A stretch of DNA of 16,975 bases. Origin: Monoraphidium neglectum (taxonomy: Eukaryota; Chlorophyta; Chlorophyceae; Sphaeropleales; Selenastraceae). Below are positions 1 through 9,357 of the stretch, one piece after another (the stretch's first letter is position 1; every line of letters starts with the position of its first letter). The position numbers and the translations under genes were made by a program. Location of the stretch: the NCBI RefSeq assembly GCF_000611645.1, contig NW_014013595.1, positions 39,529 through 56,503 on the forward strand. Reading direction: 5' to 3'. The notes beneath the pieces were generated by a model. The model worked only from the letters and a program-made list of their open reading frames with translations, was not told the origin of the DNA and did no database searches.

Positions 1-159
1 CCGCCACTGGACTCGCGTCTTGCGGCGGGGGCAGAATGAAAAACAATGCGATGGTGTCACATCTTGAAGGTGAGGTGCGGTGCAACGAGCACATGCCCAG
101 GTTTCAAAGGGGGGCGGGGCTGCAATGAGGCCACCAAACCTGTCCCCCGTCCAAAGCAC

Positions 160-941
160 CTGCAGGGTGTCTTCACTGACAGACTCTGGCAGTCCCTCTG
201 CGCAGTTGAGCTGCGCGCGGCGACGATGGTGCGGTTAGGCGCCATAGATGTGATGCAGGCGGCACGAGCGGTGCAGGCAGCGGTGGCGTGGCACGAGCCC
301 AGCAGCAGGCGTGGCTGTTTGCATGCAGGGACGCGGCGCCTGGAGCAAGTCTGGTGTGGCGGGGCCGTGTGGGGGCAGATGGGCTGATGCATATCGTGGT
401 GGCAGCCGCGCGGGGTGGGGCGTCTTTGGCCCCCTGCTTACGCACCGCGCGGGCGCCCTCTAGGAAGGCGGCCCACTCCAGCTTTGGGAATATGTGCCGC
501 AGGAAGTCTGCGTCCACGTGGCGCGGAGAGAACGGCGGCGGCGCGTTGCAGCTTGGCGCCCGCCCAGACAGCGGCTTGAAGGTGCCAACAGGCAGCTCTC
601 GCAGCGAGGAGGCAGGCTGTGCCACCTGGCGCTACGTAAGCGACAGCAGCTGGGCTCGCGGGGTGCTGATGTGGGGCGCCCCGCCCGGTGCGCACCAGCT
701 GCCCTTGACCAGCAGAGCTGGTTACAACCTCCTGCCGGTGCAGCCTCCACCCAAGCTCATCAAGATCCCTCGCCAAGGGTATGTGCCGGTCGCGCGCAGC
801 GGGTCACCAAGTGACCCCCTCCTCACCGGGGTCAAAGTCAGCTTCCCGCTCCACGACCTCCTCGGCCTGTATCTTCAGGGGAAAGCCGTTCTGCACGCCC
901 TTGATGGTGCAAGCAAGCATGTTGTGGGTAAGCAGCTTCAT
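160..941 (-). CDS. TRM112: TRM112-like methyltransferase activator subunit (3' end off window)
   Basis: TRM112 is a small zinc-binding protein that activates and stabilises several methyltransferases acting on tRNA, rRNA and translation release factor. Exon 1 (941-827) starts at an ATG with A at -3 and encodes MKLLTHNMLACTIKGVQNGF, then a segment ending EADFDP. The donor is GTGAGG (phase 1). Exon 2 (507-446) completes an Asp codon and encodes FLRHIFPKLEWAAFLEGARA; the DFDPDFLRHIFPKLEW block is a family hallmark. Its donor is GTGCGTAAG. Exon 3 (195-160) reads GLPESVSEDTLQ, matching the usual LPE segment, and ends at a GT donor. The C-terminal part of the family (the FHHALLEL and CPETGRRFPV region) is not in the window and must lie left of position 1. 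The exon 3 acceptor is uncertain: phase requires the second AG of a CAGAG pair. Exons 1-2 are very sure, exon 3 less so. Confidence 0.9.
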
Positions 942-2503
942 CCTGCTCGGGGTGTGTGGGTTGGGGATGTCAAAGTTTCAGAGCGGTCGTAAGGGGGCAG
1001 CTTTGAGGCGCTGGTGTAGTTGCAGCTCAGCGCGGAGAATGGGGGCTGCCATGCCTAGCTTCGAGGGCTGTTTCAGGGCGGTCTGAGAGCTGTGACTGCT
1101 TGTCACCTGCAGGGATGAAGTGCCAGCGCCTTCTGCAGCCAGTAAGCAGAAAGAGCCTTGCTATCGAGGCGGCGGCGGCGGCAGCTGCAGCAGGCACGGC
1201 GGCAGCAGAAGGGCGTGATTGCAGCTCCTGCACGATTTTGTGCCGCGAGGCTCTGGTACTTGAAGCTACTATTGTTGTTTTTTTTGTTGTTAGCGAGCGC
1301 CTTCGCATGCGCTGAATCGAGTCGCCAGATGCGAGCAATGCCAGATCTGCCGCGCTACGCAACACGACAAGGGTTTATACGGCATGTACGTCATGTTGTG
1401 TCCCGCTTTCCACGTGCAGGCCATCCCCGGTAGCGAGCGTCGTGCCAGGGCTGGTGACGCTGAAGGTGACATGACACACGCGCTCCGCCATTTTGAACAT
1501 GGCGCGCGACCATGAACCACTTTACGCATGCGGCAGCAGTGCAACAGATCTTAAAGTTACATGTGAAGCTCGCAGAAGAGGCGCGCCTTGAACCGTCTGC
1601 TTGAAGAAGCTGGGGTCAACCCCTGGTTAACGCGTGCCACAGCACGCAAGGTTGAGAACACTGTCACACTCATTTGTGGGACTCAGCGAATCAAAGGGGT
1701 CTTACACGCTTTGCGTTATGATTGAAGTAGTGGCTGGTAAGAGCATGCCCGGGGTCTAAGCAACCTGGGTCTGCCGACTTGCTCCGGTGAAATATTAGCA
1801 AACAACAGCAGTGGCATCACAGCAGCCGCATGGACGTTCAGTGCGGCCAGCGAGCCTCCAGCCAGACAGCCTTCAGCCCCGACGCACAGTCGCGGTTCAA
1901 GTCACCGCTTGCCCAGGGGTGCACATGTGGGCAATGCAGATAATGCTGCCCAGCGTGCAGACTGTGTGCCCGACATTCTGCCCTTGCATTATGATGTGGC
2001 CGGTGCAGGACAGTTCAACACGCCAACAGCACAGGAGCGCGCTGCAGCTGCGGCTGCGCAATAGCGCCAGGCACATTGCAGCGCTGATGCATAAGCGCAC
2101 GCAAGTCCGTACTAACCACGCGCGAGGGAGCAGGAGGCGCAACCTCAAGACCCATAAAGAAATCAAGGACCCACATACGTACGTAAATCCAGCAATAATT
2201 GTGCGCAACAGCGGTGAGTTTGCCGTCAAAAAGCGGTCAATTGCTTGGCCATTATGGGGCTAGCAAGCAGCAACAAGGAATACTCATCAAGGCAAGCTCA
2301 AACGCCCGGCGCCCTGCTGTAGCGTCACACGCATAATATTAGCAGACCAATGCAAAGCAGTCAAAGCGGGGCCGCGCCATGCGGAAACGGCGAGGCGAGC
2401 AAAGAACCGCGCACATCACAAGTGCTGATGTGCTCGCGTCGTTCCTTGGTGGGCGCCAGCACCGGCCAGCGTGCCGCCTATGGGGGCCACCCCAGCCACC
2501 CTG
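942..2503. other. Intergenic: TRM112 5' flank and long 3' UTR of the methyltransferase-like gene
   Basis: No reading frame here resembles a known protein or joins into a consistent exon chain. Both flanking genes run on the minus strand, so the left part should hold the TRM112 promoter and the right part the 3' UTR of the gene ending at 2504. Minus-strand TGTAA signals lie at 1706-1702 and 1561-1557. The first would give a 3' UTR of about 800 bases, which is plausible for a chlorophyte. Features seen are a T-rich run near 1268-1292 and a TACGTACGTA palindrome near 2176. A 150-codon plus-strand frame (1811-2263) and a 110-codon minus-strand frame (1897-2229) look like chance frames. Confidence 0.5.
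1702..1706 (-). terminator. Candidate TGTAA poly(A) signal for the methyltransferase-like gene
   Basis: The plus strand reads TTACA, giving TGTAA on the coding strand. It is the first TGTAA after the stop at 2504 in the direction of transcription. TGTAA is the common chlorophyte nuclear poly(A) signal. It is about 800 bases past the stop, so an earlier variant signal such as TGCAA could be used instead. Confidence 0.35.
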
Positions 2504-3777
2504 TCAGTCGTGAGGCTCAGCCCCACTGCCGCCTCCCCCACTCCCAGATTTGGGCCCGGCAACCCCTTGATTAGCTACTCGGCTTTGCCGCCGGCGTACA
2601 TTTGGCGCCGGCGAAGCCCCCTGGTGCCGTCGTTGACGGTGCAGGCCGAGCACGCCGGTTATGGCGACTTCCTTCATAATGCGCGGCCCGCCTGGTACGT
2701 CGTCGTGGCTCAGCACGACAGGCCGCATGTGGCGCATGAAGTCAACTTGAGACAACCCCGCGGCCGCGTCGACATGCGCCCAGACCATCTGCTTGCAAGG
2801 AGGGTGGAGCGCGTGCCAACCAACGTGCGTGTAGTCCGGCGTCACACTCGCAAAGGTGTTGGGCAGGGGCGCGCCCAGCTCGCTGTCGTGGACGAGAAAC
2901 ACGTTGACCCCCGCCATGTCGAATGCAACTAGCGAGTAGCCAAAGGCGCGCATGAGCCGCTCGTAAGCGAGCGCAGATGCGCCGAAGTAGCAGCCCTGCG
3001 TGGGTGTGGGACGACAGGGGACGGTCGAACGGGGTTTCAGAACATGCTTTATCCACTGGCGGGGCGGGCGGCAAACAGTGCGTTTGTGGCTCGGGCACCC
3101 GGAAGACGTTGGCAGCTCCGAACTCCACGCAGCACCCACACATCTGCTGGTTGTGGTCAAGTGGCACTCACCGCTGCCCAGACCTCTTGCGGCATGTCAA
3201 GAGTTGTGTAGGCCTGGTTTGGGTGGAAGTTCCTGCAGTTGTGGGCACCGTGCAGGTGTGGCGGTCAGATGAGGCAGTAATTGGTGGACCTGGCTGAACG
3301 GCGGTCGCCCACGTCCCTGCGCTATGCCCTCCCCAGTCAGCGCTCTGGCCAGGCAATCCAGTGCGGCAGTTTATTCAGGGCTTGTCGCACCATCCCAGAT
3401 ACTTCACAAGAGCCGTGCCCTGAGTATGGCGAGTCTGATCAACTCGCTGACACCTCAGAGTGACGCCGTGGCAGCCAGGCACCAAAGACCTTGGGAGAGG
3501 GGGGACCCTCTGAAGCGCAACTGCCACTCAGCACCAGCAAAGAACCAAAAAGACGGCATTTTGGAAACAGGGTCATGGGTGCACCTGTTGTACTCGATTG
3601 CGACGGAACGGGGGCGGTAGCCGGCGTCCAGGATGGCCCGCAGCACCCAAAATGTGTTCAAGTCAATGTCGGCCGTGAGGTGGTCAAACACCGGGTGCGA
3701 CACATTGTATTTCTTGAAAAGGTCCACGATGTTCTCGCTGCGCATGTATCTGTTTTGGAGAGAGAAACAGAGAGAGG

Positions 3778-3824
<47 letters not shown>

Positions 3825-5129
3825 TGTGTGTTGGACGTGGATGGTAGAGGCGATGCTGAGGACAGCATGTGGATTAACCACAGCGTGAGAATAATCAAAT
3901 ACAGGGGCGAAAGATGAATGTCAACCCCTGAATGAACGTATCTTGCGCAGGCACCAATGCCGCATGGCTCCGGTTCGTACTGCGTAGTATTGCTTGTGCT
4001 TGCAGCGTGCAAACAGCATGGATTGCACTCTGCGTGCCCCCGCTCGGCAACGGAGCGCTTGACAGACACCCGCGGCGCCTCACTCTGTGTGGAGGTTGAT
4101 GTCCGCATTCTCATGGCTCCCGTCCATCAGCAGGCCCCTGCGATATGGTCAACGAGCTATCAGGTGCGCACTGAGGTGTGCATCGCACAAGGATCGGCAC
4201 GTGTGCAGCAAGCAGATCTGCTGCCCCTGCTTTGCATTCGCTCGTCCGGCCGCAGGAGAACACCGTTTGCCACGGGTGAGGGCTGGCTACCACATCAGTG
4301 CCAGTGCCCCCCGCCCCTTTTCGCGCCCCGTGCGGCCGCGCTCACGTCCAGCCCTGTGTGCGCAGGTAGCGCGTGGTGCACTCGCTGGCATCCTCAGTGC
4401 CAAACTCGACGTAGTCCTTGTTCTTCTCTTTGATGCAGCTGAATATCGTCTCAATGATCCCATCCTCCCCATATTGGCTGCGTGGTGCGGCGCGGCGGGG
4501 CAGGTACTGATGATAATACCATGGGCGCAGCTGGGGCCCAGCAGGCGGCGCGATACGTGCCTCAGCAACTGTGCCACATGTCGATTGGCAGGGTGCCGTG
4601 CGGCCTCGGTAGAGGCATGGAGGTTCATCGGCTCGCCGTGCCCGTACGCATGCTTTCCCCTGTCGTGTGCAAAGGCCAACCTGTAGACCTTCTTGTCGCG
4701 GGGCGCCCCCTCGAACGCCTCTGCCAGGCACTTGAACGCCGGCGTCGCGCGGGCGGGCGCCTTCCTGCCTTTTGCGTCCCACCACGCCCACATCTGCGCG
4801 ACGGTGCCGTTCTCTGGCGGGCCCTTGGTGAGCTCCGGCGGAAGGCTGGCGCTGATGGACGCCGCGAAAGCCAGCCAGGCCTCATTGCTGGGCGGCAGGC
4901 CGGCGGCGGTGTTGGCAGCCAGCTTCGCAGCGGCCAATGCCACTTCGCGTGGCAGCACAACTGTCACGCCCCGTGGCTCGGCCTCCGCATATGCGTCGCC
5001 AGCCACCTCGGCCACCGACGCGGACTCAATGCTGCCGTCTGAGGCGTCGCTTGCGGCGCTGGCGCCGGATGACGCTAGGGCCAGCATGATGGATAGCGTC
5101 AACGCCAGCGCGAACCGCCCGCACGCCAT
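2504..5129 (-). CDS. Secreted FkbM-like methyltransferase-fold protein
   Basis: Six exons with consistent phases: 5129-4689, 4506-4346, 4137-4084, 3749-3585, 3232-3172, 2995-2504, giving about 457 aa. The N-terminus (MACGRFALALTLSIMLALAS) is a classic signal peptide with a likely cleavage after an ASA motif near residue 25, so the protein should enter the secretory pathway. Residues 26-147 are Ala-rich and match no family I know. From about 157 it matches the FkbM-type SAM-methyltransferase family: SQYGEDGIIETIF, then YVEFGTEDASE (179-189, first SAM-site loop), GLLMDGSHEN (202-211), LTADIDLNTFW near 243-253, and AIEYNRNF where exons 4 and 5 join. Exon 6 continues with CYFGASALAYERL and FDMAGVNVFLVHD and ends in a Gly/Ser-rich tail. 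The substrate is unknown. Weak points are the exon 1 donor, chosen as AAG|GTCTAC with alternatives between 4690 and 4540, and the start: ATG 5180 would add 17 residues, and 5129 has the better context. Confidence 0.83.
3781..3830. repeat. (TG)21 microsatellite in intron 3 of the methyltransferase-like gene
   Basis: A pure TG dinucleotide run covers 3781-3822, then one interruption and a few more TG units to 3830. It is flanked at 3760-3780 by a purine run of GAGAGA type. On the coding strand of the host gene it reads as a CA tract beginning about 30 bases upstream of the exon 4 acceptor (AG at 3751-3750). Confidence 0.97.
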
Positions 5130-5632
5130 TTGGGCGCAGCGGCTGTTCCAAAAGTAGGTTGCGGCAAACTGCACCCTCATCAATAACCTTGTATTAACAC
5201 GATCACACCCGACAGCCTTTGTAGACGGAGTGCCCGCTGTACCCCCCTCCCCTGCCGGGCTGGTGGTTTGCAAAGTCTCTGGGTTGTGCTACTCACGATT
5301 GCAATCAGCACTTTGAATGCATCAGTGTATGGGTAGTGCGAACGCTGCATGAACTGGTCTTGCTGCCACAGACAGCGGGTTTGCCCGCAAAGCACAGGGT
5401 GACTGGGTGCGATGTACTGTAGGGCACGTCCTGAAACCACTCCGAACGGAATACAAATATGGTGAAGTACATGGTCAATCAATGCAGCACCTGGTAGATA
5501 CGTGTTCCTTGTGTCAGCTTGCCCAGTCTCATACATTCAGATTCTGATCTCGGCGGGGAGGCTTGGTTATGCTATTGTTTCTAGGGGTCGGCGTCGCTTT
5601 TAAGTGGCAACATAACAGATTTTTCGCTGACG
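5130..5632. promoter_or_regulatory. Divergent promoter region, methyltransferase-like gene / CPSF73
   Basis: The two start codons point away from each other (5129 minus, 5633 plus), so both promoters must share about 500 bases. I see no clear TATA box or known algal motif. Part of this region (5536-5297, minus) is an open frame of 80 codons ending at a very good GTGAGT donor, so it may hold a transcribed 5' exon of the minus-strand gene. Confidence 0.55.
5297..5536 (-). other. Possible upstream exon of the methyltransferase-like gene
   Basis: From an ATG at 5536 the frame stays open for 80 codons and ends with residues YPYTDAFKVLIAI at a strong donor, ATC|GTGAGT (GT at 5296-5295). A phase-0 acceptor, GTGCAG|TTT, lies at 5169, just before the proposed start codon at 5129 and in its frame. 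If spliced this way the protein would gain about 93 residues and the hydrophobic stretch would become internal. It could also be 5' UTR, an alternative first exon, or chance. No family match seen. Confidence 0.25.
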
Positions 5633-7281
5633 ATGGCGAGCAAACGCAAGGCGTCGGAAGAGTTGGACGTCCTGGAGGCCGCGGCGTCGCTGTCGGCGGA
5701 GGGGGGTGCAGTCGTCAAGATCACGCCGCTGGGCGCAGGACAGGAGGTCGGGCGCTCCTGCATCATCGTTGAATACATGTGTGTGGTACCATGCACATCT
5801 TGGGCTTGCAGTGGAGCCATCTTGGGCTTGCAGTGGAGCAATGCTGAAAGGCATACAAGCGTAGCCAGATAGGCGCTACGTTTCCAACGGTCACTGCTGT
5901 GCATGGCAGGCTTCTGCACCGCCCTTGTCAGGGTTGCCGTCAGTCAATGCAAGGCCGGTCTGCTCCAGGGCTGCTGCTTCATGACGGCAGTCACCAATCA
6001 AGCCAGAAACATCGCAGCAGCATTTGTGAAACCAGCCGCACAGCTGGCAATCCTGCGCGTTTGTTAGCAGCTGCAGTGCGGCACACACCACACCCCCCAC
6101 TGGCAGCCAAACAGCCCCCAATGCAAGGGGACAGCGGGCCGCGCCGGCATAACACGCATCACCATTCTGCTCCTCACCTGTCACTACACTGCGCCTGAGC
6201 AGCCGCCCTCCGATCCACCCCAGATGCTCGCGGCCCACTGCAAGGTCGATGCCGACGCCTCACACCTGCAACCACCGCCTCCCATCAAGATCCAGCCACG
6301 CTCACACCAACCACACCACATCCCCCGCCGCTTCGCGTGACAGGGGCAAGCGGGTGATGCTCGACTGCGGGATCCACCCAGGGTACTCTGGCCTGGGGTC
6401 GCTGCCATTCTTGGATGAGGTGGAGCTGGATCAGATCGACGTGGCCCTGATCACACACTTCCACCTCGACCACTGCGCCGCGGTGCCCTACCTGATAGGG
6501 AAGACCAACTTCAAGGTGACAAAAAATCCCCCACTTCTGCACTCGCACACCGGCCGCCTACTAAACAATCCCCGCTTGCCGCCGACCCCCCCGCCCCCCT
6601 CGCCAACTCCTGGACGAACGGCGGGGCTTGTGCGCGGCAGTGGGGAGCCGCGGACCGGCGCATGCACGCATGGCTCAGTAGCGCTTTGCGAGCTGTATCG
6701 CAGTATTGCATTGTGAGGTGCCTTCGCGTCTTATGGCGCATGACAATCATCAAGCCGCGGGCGCCCTTGCACCACTTTGCATCCTCCTTGTGCCAACATC
6801 CACCCGTTTCAGCAAACACCTTTCCTCCTCGCCCAAACGAATAAACTACCCCAGGGCCGACTCATCATGACGCACCCCACCAAGGCCATCTTTTACACAC
6901 TGCTCCAGGTGCGCTTCCCGCCAGCCAGCTAGCCGCAGCTCGCTCGTGCCGCGCAGCCCATCGTGAAGCCGCCACACGTCCCCACTCAGCACTGCAAGCA
7001 TCTGCCTTCTCGGCATGCCACATTATGCCTTGCGTTGCCCGTGCGCATCCGCCCCCCAGGACTTTGTGCGGGTGTCTGCTGGCAGCGCTGACGAGGCGCT
7101 GTACTCTGAGGCTGATCTGGACGCGGCCATGGCCAGGGCCGAGGTGCTGGATTTTGACCAGACAATTGACATCGATGGCATACAGGTGGGTCCTGGCACA
7201 TGCGTGTGTGCGTGCAACAGAGTGTGTGTGTGTGTGTGTGTGTGTGATTTTGTGTGCATGAATGGGTGGGTGGGTATGCGA

Positions 7282-7314
<33 letters not shown>

Positions 7315-9302
7315 CGCGCGTGCATGTGTGCGTGCGTGCGTGCGTGTGTGCAATGAACAGCTTTATTACAGGTACAGGTTTTTGCGTGAGGCTATTACTC
7401 GCGCGAGGCTGGCCGTGCACGCGCCCACGGCCGTGTTCCTTGCGCACGCCCCCTTAGGGCGGACTGCCACGTACCAGCACACCTGTTGAACCAGCCCCTC
7501 CGCGTGGCATCCACTGGCCGCAGTCCCACACCCGACCTGCCCCACATACAGCCCCTTTGCCCAGCACGTGCCCACCTGCGTACACGCAGGTCACCGCCCA
7601 CCGCGCCGGCCACGTGCTGGGCGCCGCCATGTTCACCGTCGACATCGGCGGCGTGCGCACCCTCTACACGGGGGACTACTCGCGCGTGGCAGACCGCCAC
7701 CTGCCTGGCGCCGACACGCCGCACCTGCGGCCCGACATTCGTGAGACCCCGCCTGCCGGCTGTGCTCCTCGAGGCACCACCCGGGCACAATACAGCATGC
7801 TCACTGTGCAGGGCGGCCCGCGCTGCCTTCCTGGCCTGCCCCTTCCTCAGTGCCTGTCAGGCGGGTGCCTGACTCGTGCACTCAAAGCGCTGCAGCTTGG
7901 CCCACGCTTCCTTCTGTCCAAGGCTTGCTAACGCTCCTCATATCGTGCCGTCAGGACACCCCACGTCTAACGACACGCTCATGTGCTGGCGCACGCAGCT
8001 TGCAGCCACACTTCCACATGCCACCCCAACGCAACCCCGCAGTGATCGTGGAGTCGACCTATGGTGTGTCGCGCCACTTGGCGCGCGAGGTCAGGGAGAA
8101 GCGATTCCTGGACAAGGTGGTGGCCACCCTGCTCAGGGGCGGCCGCGTGCTGCTGCCCATCGTCGCGTTGGGGCGCGCACAGGTGGGCGCGGCTGGGCGG
8201 CCTCAGGCGGTCCTGGCCTCGTGCAGGGGGTGCAGATGAGTGGGGCCTGTGGTGCCGCGCGGCAGCAAGTGCAGAGGTTCGTGCGTAAGGAGCGCAGCTA
8301 GCGTAGCCGCTGCTGCCCTCAAGCTGGACGTGCCCCCTGAACCAACGCTTCCTGTCGCCTGACTTGCCCCCCTCGTTTCTTCCCCAGGAGCTCCTGCTGA
8401 TGCTTGACGAGCACTGGAGCCGCAACAAGGCTCTGCAGCAATTTCCCATCTACCAAGCTTCCGGTGAGTTGAGGTTGGGGGTTGAATGGCGTATGCATTG
8501 GGGCGCCCGGAATTGTTTTGGACTGAAAGCCAGGCCTGCGAGGTTACAAACGCTCGCTGAGTGTCGCACCGGCGGTACGTGGCACTTTTCAAGGGTGGTG
8601 CGGGTTAGCCAAGCGTGGCATGCACTGAGCGTGGCTCCTGCAAGGCCAACCTGCCTTGCTTCCCCTGCCCTCCCCTCTCAGTTAACGCGCGCACCCCGAT
8701 TCTCTGCATCAGAGGCCCTTCACCCCGTGCGCAGCAAACCTATCAACGCATAAACCGCTCTGGCCCGTTGCCGCCGTCGTTAGGCATCGCCCGCAAGGCC
8801 CTGACCGTGTTCCAGACCTACATCGAAATGATGAACGAGGACGTCAAAGCAGCCTTCCAGCATGTGCGTGGGTCAGCATTGAAGGCCAGCGGTTTATCTG
8901 GGTGAAGGACAGGGCCCGCAGCGCTGAGTCGAGTGTGGGGCAGGGGCCAGCCCACGCCCTGACTGGTTCTCGGGGTACCCTTACATGACCACGTTTCCCC
9001 ATCAAGCCTTGAACCCCCGTCTACTTATTACCGTATTTGCTCACCTCCCCCTTGCAACCCCAACCCTGGGCCTGACCTCCAAGGACGGCAACCCCTTCTC
9101 CTTCAAGCACGTGAAGGTGGTCAAGGGTGCCGGCCAGTTTGAGACCGACGGCCCCTTTGTGGTGATGGCCACCCCCTCCATGCTGCAGAGCGGGCTCAGC
9201 CGCGACCTGTTTGAGCAGTGGTGCGAGAACGAGAGGAACGCCGTCATCATCTGCGACTTTGCGGTGCAGGTGGGTGGCTGTGTGCGTGTGCGCGTGTTTG
9301 TT

Positions 9303-9357
<55 letters not shown>

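Noticed and set aside
288..992. Plus-strand open frame of 234 codons
   Set aside because: It lies opposite the TRM112 exons, whose minus-strand family match is clear. The plus frame has no recognisable motif.
1886..1906. tRNA-like T-arm (GCGGTTCAAGTCACCGC)
   Set aside because: The arm folds, but the standard stem/loop alignment has a mismatch and no acceptor, D or anticodon arm can be placed around it.
1811..2263. Plus-strand open frame of 150 codons
   Set aside because: No domain, no partner exons, and it lies in what should be the 3' UTR of the minus-strand methyltransferase-like gene. Likely chance.
3491..3917. Open frames rich in Val-Cys repeats
   Set aside because: They are translations of the (TG)n microsatellite within an intron.
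6865..7489. Open frames rich in Thr-His or Val-Cys repeats
   Set aside because: Artifacts of TG/CA/CG tracts in CPSF73 introns 3-4.
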